Positions 1 through 7,771 of a DNA stretch of 64,000 nt are shown here, one piece after another; positions within the stretch are counted from its first letter, which is position 1, and the number at the start of each line of letters is the position of its first letter. The DNA is from Sulfitobacter pontiacus (GTDB taxonomy: Bacteria; Pseudomonadota; Alphaproteobacteria; Rhodobacterales; Rhodobacteraceae). The stretch is taken from NCBI RefSeq assembly GCF_040790665.1, contig NZ_CP160849.1, positions 868,001-932,000 on the forward strand, read 5' to 3'. A program made the translations under genes and the position numbers. A model generated the notes under the pieces. The model saw only the letters and a program-made list of their open reading frames with translations, was not told where the DNA came from and ran no database searches.

Positions 1-2097
1 ATCCGTCAGTACACCATCATCCAAGACCTGCAGCAACACGTTGAACACGTCGGGGTGCGCCTTCTCGACCTCATCGAACAGCACGACCTGATAGGGTCTG
101 CGCCGCACGGCTTCGGTCAATACGCCACCTTCGTCATAGCCAACATACCCGGGAGGCGCGCCGATCAGACGGGCCACGGCATGTTTCTCCATGAACTCAG
201 ACATGTCGATCCGCACCATCGCGTTCTCGTCGTCGAACAGGAATTCGGCCACGGCCTTGGTCAGCTCGGTCTTACCGACACCAGTCGGCCCGAGGAACAG
301 GAAGCTGCCCAAGGGGCGGGCCTCGTCGTTCAGGCCAGCACGCGCACGGCGCACCGCGTTCGACACAGCTTTGACGGCGAGGTTCTGACCAATGACACGG
401 TTGTGCAACTGGTCTTCCATGCGCAGCAACTTGTCCCGCTCGCCTTCCAGCATACGACCCGCGGGGATACCCGTCCAACGTTCGACGACGCTGGCGATCT
501 GGTCCGGGCGCACGGCCTCTTCGACCATCACGTCGGCTTCGTTCTCTTCGGCCTCGCCCAGTTTGCGTTCAAGCTGCGGGATCACGCCATAGGAAAGCTC
601 CCCCGCTTTGGCGAGGTTGCCTTCGCGCTTGGCGATCTCAAGCTCGGCGCGGGCACGGTCCAGCTGCTCTTTCAGCTCGCGCGCGCCCTCAAGGCGATCA
701 CGTTCGCCCTGCCACTGCGCGGTCATGGCATCGGCCTTTTCCTGCAGATCCCCCAGCTCTTTCTCCAACTTGTCTAGGCGGTCCTTGCTGGCAGCGTCGT
801 CCTCTTTCTTCAACGCCTCGGCTTCGATCTGAAGCTGCATGATCTGACGATCCAGCGCATCCAGCTCTTCCGGTTTGCTGTCGACTTCCATCCGCAGACG
901 GCTCGCGGCCTCGTCCACAAGGTCGATTGCCTTGTCGGGCAGGAAACGATCCGTGATATAGCGATGCGACAGGGTCGCCGCCGCCACAAGGGCAGAGTCG
1001 CTGATCCTCACACCATGGTGCAGCTCGTACTTCTCCTTAATGCCTCGCAGGATCGACACCGTATCCTCGACCGTAGGTTCGCTGACCATCACAGGCTGGA
1101 ACCGACGGGCAAGTGCTGCGTCTTTTTCGACATACTTACGGTATTCGTCCAAGGTCGTCGCACCAACGCAGTGCAATTCACCCCGTGCCAAAGCCGGTTT
1201 GATGAGGTTGGCCGCGTCCATCGCACCATCCGCCTTACCGGCACCAACCAGCGTGTGCATCTCGTCAATGAACAGGATCACCTCGCCCGCGGCTTCGGTG
1301 ACCTCGGTCAAGACGGCTTTCAACCGTTCTTCGAACTCGCCACGATACTTCGCGCCAGCAATCAGCGCGCCCATGTCCAGCGCCAGCAAGCGCTTGTTGC
1401 GCAGGGATTCAGGCACATCGCCATCCACGATCCGCAGGGCGAGCCCCTCGGCAATCGCGGTTTTACCTACGCCGGGCTCACCAATCAGCACCGGGTTGTT
1501 CTTGGTACGGCGGCTCAACACCTGCATGGCGCGACGAATTTCCTCGTCCCGACCGATGATCGGGTCGATTTTGCCTTCGCGGGCACGTTCCGTCAGATCA
1601 AGGCTGTACTTCTTGAGCGCCTCATACCCGTCTTCCGCACTGGCCGTATCAGCCGTGCGCCCTTTCCGGATATCATTGATAGCGGCGTTCAACCCCTGTG
1701 CGGTGACCTTGCCCGCATCCAGCGCGGTTTTCGCACCGGATTTCACCATCGCGAGTGCCATCAGCACGCGTTCGACCGGCACAAAGCTGTCGCCCGCTTT
1801 TTTGGCCAGTGTCTCTGCTTCGGCCAGCACCTTTGCGGTGGCATTATCAAGGTATACCTGCGCGGCGTCGCCCGACACCTTGGGCAGCTTGCCCAAAGAC
1901 AGCGTCAGGGTTTCAGCCACACGTGCAGGATCGCCACCGGCAGCAGCAATCAGATTGCTCGCCAGCCCTTGGTCGTCATCCAGCAGTGCTTTCAATAAAT
2001 GCTCCGGCGTCAGCCGTTGGTGGCTTTCACGCGTCGCGATTGTTTGCGCAGCCTGAATAAAGCCACGCGACCGTTCTGTGAACTTGCTCAAGTCCAT
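1..2097 (-). CDS. clpB: ATP-dependent chaperone ClpB (C-terminal part outside the window)
   Basis: ClpB is a hexameric AAA+ disaggregase of the cytoplasm that works with DnaK to pull proteins out of aggregates. The 699 codons present cover the N-terminal Clp repeat domain, the first AAA module (Walker A GEPGVGKT, Walker B with FIDEMHTL), the long coiled middle domain rich in E, K and R that separates ClpB from ClpA/ClpC, and the start of the second AAA module ([20 protein letters not shown]). About 170 residues are missing at the window edge compared with the usual length near 870. The start is the ATG of [13 protein letters not shown], which is where the family begins. It is transcribed alone, with a heat-shock type promoter about 80 bases upstream. 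Identification is secure. Confidence 0.98.
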   Translation of the reverse strand, partial: MDLSKFTERSRGFIQAAQTIATRESHQRLTPEHLLKALLDDDQGLASNLIAAAGGDPARVAETLTLSLGKLPKVSGDAAQVYLDNATAKVLAEAETLAKKAGDSFVPVERVLMALAMVKSGAKTALDAGKVTAQGLNAAINDIRKGRTADTASAEDGYEALKKYSLDLTERAREGKIDPIIGRDEEIRRAMQVLSRRTKNNPVLIGEPGVGKTAIAEGLALRIVDGDVPESLRNKRLLALDMGALIAGAKYRGEFEERLKAVLTEVTEAAGEVILFIDEMHTLVGAGKADGAMDAANLIKPALARGELHCVGATTLDEYRKYVEKDAALARRFQPVMVSEPTVEDTVSILRGIKEKYELHHGVRISDSALVAAATLSHRYITDRFLPDKAIDLVDEAASRLRMEVDSKPEELDALDRQIMQLQIEAEALKKEDDAASKDRLDKLEKELGDLQEKADAMTAQWQGERDRLEGARELKEQLDRARAELEIAKREGNLAKAGELSYGVIPQLERKLGEAEENEADVMVEEAVRPDQIASVVERWTGIPAGRMLEGERDKLLRMEDQLHNRVIGQNLAVKAVSNAVRRARAGLNDEARPLGSFLFLGPTGVGKTELTKAVAEFLFDDENAMVRIDMSEFMEKHAVARLIGAPPGYVGYDEGGVLTEAVRRRPYQVVLFDEVEKAHPDVFNVLLQVLDDGVLTD

Positions 2098-2514
2098 GAG
2101 CTTCTCCTTTTTCTTAAAGCGACCACAAAGAAGATGCCTGCTTTGCAGCACATCATGGCGTGTTCCTCGGGATAGAATTTGGGGACAGAAGGAAGGGATT
2201 CAAGAGAGTCGCCTCACAAATACGTCAACAGAAAACATACACCTTTTAAGATTATTTGTCAGACTGGTGGGATTTCGCCACATTGCGAACATATTGGAAT
2301 CTCACAAGAAAAATGCAGTTTCGCAATTTGTCGCTCATGGCAAGAATTAATTACAAAAATGTTAATTGACTGATTTTAGGCGAAAATTTATATTTATCCA
2401 CATGACGGATGCGCCCCAGTGGAACCATTTAGTCACACATACGTTGTACTGGCAGATGAACGAAAACAAATCGAGCCGACTTTAACCAGTACAACAAATT
2501 CTTGAGGTACGAAC
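2098..2514. other. Intergenic region with AT-rich stretch and a long inverted repeat
   Basis: This 417-base gap separates divergent clpB and the small gene at 2515. I see no convincing coding sequence. Positions about 2210-2400 are clearly more AT-rich than the surroundings, as expected of a divergent promoter region. A perfect 10-bp inverted repeat, GTTGTACTGG (2443-2452) and CCAGTACAAC (2486-2495), lies just before the ribosome binding site of the downstream gene, with a 33-base loop. It could be a paired operator or an RNA stem in the leader. Confidence 0.5.
2177..2204 (-). promoter_or_regulatory. Candidate RpoH (sigma-32) promoter of clpB
   Basis: On the minus strand CTTGAA (2204-2199) is followed after 14 bases by CCCCAAAT (2184-2177). 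This matches the sigma-32 consensus CTTGAA-N11-16-CCCCATNT at 13 of 14 defined bases. The predicted transcript start lies roughly 70 bases before the clpB ATG. The placement fits the known heat-shock control of clpB; the call is by motif only. Confidence 0.65.
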
Positions 2515-2829
2515 ATGCAGACGCGCCAGATCCAGATGAACGACGTTATCTACAACGCGGCAGAGCAATGCTTTGAAGCTTTGGTCACCGTCCACGATGG
2601 CGATCGGTCCCGCAAATATGCCTGCGCCATCAACGCGCCGATGACGATGTCCTTTGATCAAGCTGCCAAAGGCCTGACCAAACAAGCCGAGCGTCGCCAT
2701 ACGAGCCGCGGCGGCATGTATTCCGAGATCCGCGCCCAGAAGCCCGCACAACGCAGCGGCCGTCCTCGGTTCGACCCAAAAGCCTGGTTGCGCCATGTCG
2801 CCAACCTTCCCGGCCTTCGCGCCGCCTGA
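2515..2829 (+). CDS. Small conserved-type hypothetical protein, 104 aa
   Basis: I do not recognise a named family. The protein is cytoplasmic by sequence, without signal peptide or membrane segment, and is basic toward the C-terminus, where a run containing PAQRSGRPRFDPKAW stands out. The N-terminal half (DVIYNAAEQCFEALVTVHDG, then RKYACAINAPM) has the look of a small alpha/beta fold. The ATG follows a good GAGG ribosome binding site (within TTGAGGTACGAAC) and a hairpin-terminated end lies about 95 bases after the stop, so the gene is probably a single transcription unit. Codon use fits the genome. No function can be assigned from the sequence. Confidence 0.75.
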   Translation: MQTRQIQMNDVIYNAAEQCFEALVTVHDGDRSRKYACAINAPMTMSFDQAAKGLTKQAERRHTSRGGMYSEIRAQKPAQRSGRPRFDPKAWLRHVANLPGLRAA

Positions 2830-2922
2830 TTTACAGTTTCGGCGGAACTGCCTGCGCGCCCGTCCCGGCGCGTGTCCCGCCCAATCCAGAGACAACTGCC
2901 TGCCTGCACGTCTCTGATACTC

Positions 2923-2956
2923 GCCCGGACAGCGATTGCGCTGCCCGGGCCTTTTT
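2923..2956 (+). terminator. Rho-independent terminator after the 104-aa gene
   Basis: A 12-bp GC-rich stem with one mismatch (2923-2934 with 2939-2950), a 4-base loop, and a C-TTTTT-C-TTT tract follow the small gene. The position, 93 bases after its stop and before pyrF, makes it the natural end of that transcript. Confidence 0.8.
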
Positions 2957-3047
2957 CTTTGCGCGGACCCTGTTTTCATAGACATGTCAGGTCGAACACC
3001 GTAAGCCTCCGGCGTTTGCCAAATCTCATCACTTCGGAGCCCGCCCC

Positions 3048-3737
3048 ATGTCAGATGACCGCCTGATCGTTGCCCTTGATGTCCCCCACGCTGTTGCCGG
3101 CCTTGAACTGACCCAAAAGCTCGGCGATGCGGTGAGTTTTTATAAAATTGGTCTGGGCATGTTGACGGGCGGCGGCCTGGCGCTTGCGAACGAGCTGATT
3201 CAGGAACACGGCAAACGCATTTTTCTGGACATGAAACTGTTCGATATCAGCGCGACAGTCGAAGCAGCGGTGCGCGGGCTTGCACAGTTTGACCTCGATT
3301 TTCTGACCGTGCACGGTGACCCCCATGTTGTCCGCGCCGCGATGGAAGGGGCCGCGGGATCCCGCACCAAGATTTTGGCGGTGACCATCCTGACATCCCT
3401 GGACCGTAACGATCTGGACGCGGCGATGATCCAGTCGGGCGATATCCCCGATCTGGTCCAGACCCGCGCCGGGCGCGCGCTGGAGGCTGGTGCTGACGGC
3501 GTCATCGCCTCCCCGCAAGAGGCGGCCCTGATCCGTGCCCTACCCGAGGCGAACGGCAAGCTGATCGTCACCCCCGGCGTGCGACCAAGCGGGGCGGCCC
3601 TTGGCGACCAGAAACGCGTGGCAACACCTGGTCAGGCGATCTTGGACGGGGCGGATCACATCGTCGTTGGGCGCCCGATCTGGCAAGCCGAAGACCCCGC
3701 CGCCGCCGCCCGCGCGGTGCTGGCAGAGCTGCCCTAA
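3048..3737 (+). CDS. pyrF: Orotidine 5'-phosphate decarboxylase
   Basis: This cytoplasmic enzyme makes UMP from orotidine 5'-phosphate, the last step of de novo pyrimidine synthesis. The 229-residue length is typical. The catalytic array is visible as FLDMKLFDI, with Asp61, Lys63 and Asp66 from the D-x-K-x-x-D signature. The C-terminal phosphate-binding region has TPGVRP and the GADHIVVGRPIW segment. The N-terminus DDRLIVALDVP is the canonical first strand with the substrate Asp. It stands alone on the plus strand, followed by a hairpin. The ATG is preceded by a pyrimidine-rich stretch without a strong ribosome binding site, but no other start fits the family alignment. Confidence 0.97.
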   Translation: MSDDRLIVALDVPHAVAGLELTQKLGDAVSFYKIGLGMLTGGGLALANELIQEHGKRIFLDMKLFDISATVEAAVRGLAQFDLDFLTVHGDPHVVRAAMEGAAGSRTKILAVTILTSLDRNDLDAAMIQSGDIPDLVQTRAGRALEAGADGVIASPQEAALIRALPEANGKLIVTPGVRPSGAALGDQKRVATPGQAILDGADHIVVGRPIWQAEDPAAAARAVLAELP

Positions 3738-3745
3738 ACGCAGCC

Positions 3746-3778
3746 AAAATGCGCGAAACCCAACAAATAGCGCATTTT
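3746..3778 (+). terminator. Possible terminator of pyrF
   Basis: A perfect 9-bp inverted repeat AAAATGCGC (3746-3754) and GCGCATTTT (3770-3778) lies 8 bases after the pyrF stop. The right arm ends in four T residues, so a transcript would carry a stem closed by A-U pairs running into U residues. The 15-base loop is long for a terminator. Because the arms are symmetric it could act on both strands. Confidence 0.5.
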
Positions 3779-3801
3779 CGCCTATGTGATAAATCGGTAA
3801 C

Positions 3802-3945
3802 AAACATGAACTGGCTGCCAGCCACTGGAAGTTCCGTGTATGTTTTATGACATTCATATGGCAACCTTACTTTGGTGATACTCCCCGACGGACTGGTTCT
3901 TCCTGAAGTCCGTCACCTCCCCCCGCTTCAGGCGGGGGTCTTTCT
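3802..3945 (+). ncRNA. Candidate structured small RNA with its own terminator
   Basis: The pyrF-dinB gap (3738-4060) has no credible protein gene but three consecutive potential stems: 3802-3812 with 3830-3845 (AAACAT and GAACT pairing with AGTTC and ATGTTT around a 5-base bulge), a perfect 8-bp stem GACGGACT (3887-3894) with AGTCCGTC (3907-3914), and a 7-bp stem CCCCCGC (3920-3926) with GCGGGGG (3932-3938) followed by TCTTTCTTT. The last is a good rho-independent terminator. It sits 200 bases past pyrF and after another terminator-like hairpin, so it may end a separate short transcript. I cannot place a convincing promoter. Alternatively it is a second terminator of pyrF. Confidence 0.35.
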
Positions 3946-4030
3946 TTGCCCCCCCTTTCGATTTCCGCCCTTCAACCCGACGCTGCACGTATGTGCATGG
4001 CGAAGTCGCGTGTGATCGGGTAGACTTGCG

Positions 4031-4045
4031 TTAACCAGCCCTTAA
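4031..4045 (+). promoter_or_regulatory. CtrA-type box upstream of dinB
   Basis: TTAA (4031-4034), seven bases, then TTAA (4042-4045) match the full TTAA-N7-TTAA consensus of the cell-cycle and motility regulator CtrA of alphaproteobacteria. It ends 15 bases before the dinB ATG, close enough that bound CtrA would meet RNA polymerase at the promoter. Motif match only. Confidence 0.5.
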
Positions 4046-4060
4046 CCCTACCTGACCGCC

Positions 4061-5314
4061 ATGCCCGCCCTCTGCCGAGACTGCCTGTCCGAAATCGCGC
4101 CCGCGCGCCGGTGCTCTGCCTGCGGCAGCCCGCGCATCTCGTCGCATCCCGAATTATTCGACCTTTCCATCGCCCATATGGATTGCGATGCCTTCTACGC
4201 ATCCGTGGAGAAACGCGACAATCCGGCGCTGAATGGCAAGCCCGTGATCATCGGGGGCGGACGTCGTGGGGTCGTGTCGACCGCCTGCTATATCGCGCGG
4301 ATCAAAGGGGTCCGGTCTGCCATGCCGATGTTCCAGGCGCTGAAACTCTGCCCCGAAGCGATCATCATCAAGCCACGCATGGATGCATATGTCGAAGCCT
4401 CCCGCGCGATCCGCGCCATGATGGAAGAGCTCACCCCCGCCCTGCAGCCGCTGTCGCTGGACGAGGCGTTTCTGGACATGACCGGCACAACCAAGCTGCA
4501 CGGGGCACCCCCTGCCGTGATGCTTGCACGACTGGTGCGTCGCATGAAGGTCGAACTGGGGCTGACCGGCTCTATCGGACTGTCACACAACAAGTTTCTG
4601 GCCAAAGTCGCCTCTGACCTTGATAAGCCGCACGGGTTTTCAGTGATCGGCAAAGAGGAAACACAGAGGTTTCTGAACGACAAACCGGTGAGCATGATCT
4701 GGGGCGTGGGCGCGGCAACGCTTGGATCCCTGAACAAGGCCGGCATCCAGACCTTCGCGGACCTGCTGCGATGGGAAAGGACCGACCTGATCGCGCGTTT
4801 CGGCAGTATGGGCGACCGCCTCTGGCATCTGGCACGCGGCCAAGACAACCGCCGTGTTTCCGCGCATGAACCGATGAAATCCATCAGCAACGAAACCACC
4901 TTCAACGAAGACACCTCCGACCCTGACCTGCTGGACGGGCATCTGTGGCGCATGGCGCAAAAGGTGGCGGACCGCGCCAAGGCCAAAGACCTTGCCGGCC
5001 GCGTTGTCGTGCTCAAGCTCAAACGGGCCGATTTCTCGCTGATCACGCGGCGGGTGTCGCTGTATGACCCGACGCAACTGGCCGACCGCATCTACCGCAC
5101 AGCGCGCGGGCTGTTTGACCAGCTTGGTGAACCGGGGCCTTTCCGGCTGCTCGGGTGTGGCATTTCGGACCTGAGCGCGGCTGACGGTGCCGATACCGCG
5201 GGCGACCTGCTGGACCCGGATGCCGCCCGCCGGGGTCAGGCAGAGCGGGCAACAGATGCCATCCGCAACCGGTTCGGGGACAAGGCAATCGTCAAGGGGC
5301 GTGCGCTGCGCTGA
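4061..5314 (+). CDS. dinB: DNA polymerase IV with N-terminal zinc-finger-like extension
   Basis: Y-family polymerase for translesion synthesis, 417 aa. The catalytic acidic residues are in the palm: Asp41 in HMDCDAFYASVE and Asp134-Glu135 in LSLDEAFLD. SIGLSHNKFLAKVASDLDKP and the thumb motif WGVGAATLGSLNKAGI are typical, and the little-finger domain fills the C-terminal third. The first 30 residues carry two CxxC pairs (Cys5-Cys8 and Cys18-Cys21), which resemble a zinc ribbon and are absent from the enterobacterial enzyme. The protein ends in KGRALR, with no obvious canonical clamp-binding peptide. No strong ribosome binding site precedes the ATG, but the zinc pairs support this start. A CtrA-type box lies directly upstream. 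Its stop abuts the stop of the convergent amidohydrolase gene. Confidence 0.95.
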   Translation: MPALCRDCLSEIAPARRCSACGSPRISSHPELFDLSIAHMDCDAFYASVEKRDNPALNGKPVIIGGGRRGVVSTACYIARIKGVRSAMPMFQALKLCPEAIIIKPRMDAYVEASRAIRAMMEELTPALQPLSLDEAFLDMTGTTKLHGAPPAVMLARLVRRMKVELGLTGSIGLSHNKFLAKVASDLDKPHGFSVIGKEETQRFLNDKPVSMIWGVGAATLGSLNKAGIQTFADLLRWERTDLIARFGSMGDRLWHLARGQDNRRVSAHEPMKSISNETTFNEDTSDPDLLDGHLWRMAQKVADRAKAKDLAGRVVVLKLKRADFSLITRRVSLYDPTQLADRIYRTARGLFDQLGEPGPFRLLGCGISDLSAADGADTAGDLLDPDAARRGQAERATDAIRNRFGDKAIVKGRALR

Positions 5315-6175
5315 TCACTCCGCCGCAAGGGCGAGGCTTTCTGGACGGATCCGCGCAATCTCTGCCACAACGCCGCGAAGCGCTTTTTGCACATCCTCGA
5401 AATCACCGTTGGGGCGCACCAGAGATTCGTTCATATACATCGACCGGTCCAATTCGACCTGTACCGCGTGCTGCCCCCGTGCCGGACGACCGTAAGCTTG
5501 GGTGATATAGGCCCCCGCAAACGGCGTATTGCGTGTGACAGTGAACCCTGCCTTGACGAAAGCGGCCTCTATCTGATCCACAACATCGCTGCTGGCTGCC
5601 GCACCGAACCGGTCACCCAAGACCACTTCAGGCCGTTTCAATCCCATACGCGCGACGCCATCCATCGCCTCATGCGGCATCGAATGGCAATCCACCAAGA
5701 TCGCCTGCCCGTGATCCGCCCGCGCGTCGTTCAGCAGGCTTTGCAACATATCGTGGTACGGCACCCAATAGGTGGCGATTCGCGCCCGTGCTTCATCAAG
5801 CGTTAATTTGCCCTGATAAATCGACCGCCCGTTTGCCACGACACGCGGAATAACCCCCAATCCGGAGGCAACCCGCGGGTTATGCGCCTGCCGCCGAACC
5901 CCTTCGATCAGGGCCGGGTCAAGCTCGTCTCGGGACCGGTTCAGATCAAGGAACGCACGAGGGGCCCCCGCCATCAGAAACGGAGCCCCGAAATGGGGGG
6001 CAGAATTAAACAAAAGGTCAACAAACGCGTCCTCTGACGAGCGTATACTATGCCCGTCCAACACCGTGGACCGCAGGAAGGAAAAGCTGTAATTCCGCCC
6101 TGAATGAGGGGATGCAAACACCGCGCAGGAACGGGCTTGATCGGGGCGAACGACTTCGTAGGCGATGTGTGGCAT
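5315..6175 (-). CDS. N-formylglutamate amidohydrolase family protein
   Basis: The family hydrolyses N-formyl-L-glutamate to glutamate and formate (HutG-type) or acts on related N-acyl amino acids. The 286-residue protein shows the family signature in FASPHSGRNY near the N-terminus, ..APRAFLDLNRSRDELDP, VDCHSMPH (metal-binding His and Asp) in the middle and HAVQVELDRSMYMNE near the C-terminus. I start at the ATG of MPHIAYEV because AAAGG stands six bases upstream; a TTG five codons earlier would lie inside that site. No other histidine-degradation gene is adjacent, so the physiological substrate is open. The gene ends exactly where dinB ends on the other strand. Confidence 0.85.
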   Translation of the reverse strand: MPHIAYEVVRPDQARSCAVFASPHSGRNYSFSFLRSTVLDGHSIRSSEDAFVDLLFNSAPHFGAPFLMAGAPRAFLDLNRSRDELDPALIEGVRRQAHNPRVASGLGVIPRVVANGRSIYQGKLTLDEARARIATYWVPYHDMLQSLLNDARADHGQAILVDCHSMPHEAMDGVARMGLKRPEVVLGDRFGAAASSDVVDQIEAAFVKAGFTVTRNTPFAGAYITQAYGRPARGQHAVQVELDRSMYMNESLVRPNGDFEDVQKALRGVVAEIARIRPESLALAAE

Positions 6176-6325
6176 TGTTGCACCTTTCAAGAATGATCAT
6201 AGCGCATGTTTTTACAAAGCCAAAACCCCTTGATCATGCCTCCGACTCTATTTATAGACCCCGCTACCGGCGCGAATATCTCGCGCCCCGATTTGGTTTG
6301 GGGTGCAAATTTCGTGCTACATAGG

Positions 6326-6400
6326 GGGTGATTAGCTCAGCGGTAGAGCACTTCGTTGACATCGAAGGGGTCACTGGTTCGATCCCAGTATCGCCCACCA
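6326..6400 (+). tRNA. tRNA-Val (anticodon GAC)
   Basis: A full cloverleaf can be drawn: acceptor GGGTGAT (6326-6332) pairing with ATCGCCC (6390-6396, one G-U pair), D arm with GCTC/GAGC, anticodon stem CTTCG/CGAAG around loop TTGACAT with anticodon GAC at 6358-6360, variable loop, and T arm ACTGG-TTCGATC-CCAGT. Discriminator A and the CCA end (6398-6400) are encoded. Confidence 0.97.
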
Positions 6401-6476
6401 CCTAATTCATGGTTCAGCATTCGCTGAACTGCCCGCAACCCGGCGCTGGCCCGCGCCACGACACAGGAGAACGACC

Positions 6477-6602
6477 ATGAAGGTTCGCAATTCGCTCCGC
6501 TCGCTCAAGAACCGGCACCGTGACTGCCGCGTTGTGCGTCGCAAAGGCCGCGTTTACGTAATCAACAAAACGCAGCGCCGTTTCAAAGCCCGTCAGGGTT
6601 AA
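6477..6602 (+). CDS. rpmJ: 50S ribosomal protein L36 (zinc-free type, 41 aa)
   Basis: The 41-codon gene encodes the smallest protein of the large subunit. It begins [14 protein letters not shown] and ends RRFKARQG, strongly basic throughout. The three cysteines and one histidine that hold zinc in the classical L36 are missing; only one Cys (position 17) remains. This is the alphaproteobacterial C-minus form, slightly longer than the 37-38-residue zinc form. AGGAG lies 7 bases before the ATG and a strong terminator follows. The gene stands 76 bases after tRNA-Val, away from the main ribosomal protein operons. Confidence 0.97.
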   Translation: MKVRNSLRSLKNRHRDCRVVRRKGRVYVINKTQRRFKARQG

Positions 6603-6625
6603 GCTTCGCGCGCATTTGATTAAAG

Positions 6626-6651
6626 GCCGCTCCTTCTGGGGCGGCTTTTTT
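6626..6651 (+). terminator. Rho-independent terminator of rpmJ
   Basis: Stem GCCGCTCC (6626-6633) pairs with GGGGCGGC (6638-6645) with one G-U pair and a 4-base loop, followed by six T residues. It begins 24 bases after the rpmJ stop. Confidence 0.9.
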
Positions 6652-6774
6652 CGTTTGGGCCGCCGTCAACCGCGCCTCCCCCCTGTCCCAGCCAATCTGT
6701 GCTGACCTCTTGCGATCCCCCCAATACCGCTTAGGTTCTCTTCAGACTTCATCAGACGAACTGAAAGGGATCTC

Positions 6775-7641
6775 ATGACCGATCTGCCCGACTACACCCC
6801 ACCCGCCGTATGGGAGTGGGAACCCGGCAATGGCGGTAAATTCGCCAATATCAACCGCCCCATCGCAGGCCCCACCGCAGACAAAGAGCTGCCGGTCGGC
6901 AAACATCCCTATCAGCTTTACTCCCTCGCGACGCCCAATGGCGTCAAAGTCACCGTGCTGCTGGAAGAACTACTGGCCGCCGGGCACAAGGGTGCCGAAT
7001 ATGACGCGTGGCTGATCAACATCGGCGAAGGGGATCAATTCGGATCCGGCTTTGTCGACATCAACCCGAACTCCAAAATTCCCGCGATGATGGACCGGTC
7101 CGGCGACGCGCCGCAGCGCCTGTTTGAATCCGGATCGATCATGCTGCATCTGGCCGAGAAATTCGGGGAATTCATCCCCAAAGACCCAAGCCAGCGCACC
7201 GAATGTATGTCGTGGCTGTTCTGGCAAATGGGCAGCGCGCCCTATCTTGGCGGCGGCTTTGGCCATTTCTACGCCTATGCGCCGGTCAAAATTAAGTACT
7301 GCATCGACCGTTTCGCGATGGAGACCAAGCGCCAGCTTGACGTGCTCGATCGTCACCTTGCCGATAACGAATACATGGCGGGCGAATATTCGATCGCGGA
7401 TATGGCGATCTGGGCATGGTACGGGCAGCTGGTTCTGGGCCGTCTCTATGACGCGGCAGAGTTCCTGAATGTGGACTCCTACGAAAACCTGATGAAATGG
7501 GCCAAGAAGATCGACGCCCGCCCTGCCGTGCAACGGGGCCGCATGGTCAACCGCGCCTTCGGCGAGCCCGAAATGCAGCTGCACGAACGGCACGATGCCA
7601 GCGATTTTGATACAAAGACTCAGGACAAAATCGGCGACTAA
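6775..7641 (+). CDS. yghU: YghU-type glutathione S-transferase / disulfide-bond oxidoreductase
   Basis: Cytosolic GST-fold protein of 288 aa. YghU of E. coli binds two glutathione molecules and reduces disulfides of glutathione conjugates and organic hydroperoxides. The long N-terminal extension WEWEPGNGGKFANINRPIAG is specific to this subfamily. The thioredoxin-like domain follows with YSLATPNGVKVTVLLEEL, then NPNSKIPAM and the glutathione-contact FESGSIMLHLAEKFG. The helical domain contains the GGGFGHFYAYAP stretch and the N-capping motif YSIADMAIWAW. The start ATG follows a GAAAGGGATCTC ribosome binding site. It is monocistronic between rpmJ and the iron-binding protein gene. Confidence 0.93.
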   Translation: MTDLPDYTPPAVWEWEPGNGGKFANINRPIAGPTADKELPVGKHPYQLYSLATPNGVKVTVLLEELLAAGHKGAEYDAWLINIGEGDQFGSGFVDINPNSKIPAMMDRSGDAPQRLFESGSIMLHLAEKFGEFIPKDPSQRTECMSWLFWQMGSAPYLGGGFGHFYAYAPVKIKYCIDRFAMETKRQLDVLDRHLADNEYMAGEYSIADMAIWAWYGQLVLGRLYDAAEFLNVDSYENLMKWAKKIDARPAVQRGRMVNRAFGEPEMQLHERHDASDFDTKTQDKIGD

Positions 7642-7705
7642 TCCCGCGCGTCTTGCCGCCCCCACGCGGCAAGACGCTTGTCCTATTAATTCACTCAAGT
7701 ATTCC

Positions 7706-7722
7706 TTGATATCAGCCCTCAA
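7706..7722 (+). promoter_or_regulatory. Candidate iron-responsive box (TGA-N9-TCA) before the ferric-binding protein gene
   Basis: TTGA (7706-7709), nine bases and TCAA (7719-7722) match the iron-Rhodo-box/RirA-type consensus TGA-N9-TCA known upstream of iron uptake genes in Rhodobacterales. It lies 50 bases before the ATG, where a repressor would cover a promoter. Another symmetric pair, TCAAG-N5-CTTGA, overlaps its left side (7695-7709). Motif match only. Confidence 0.55.
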
Positions 7723-7771
7723 ATCTGTTTCTTACTCTTTTTATAAGTTTTACACAGATGGAGGTCACCTG

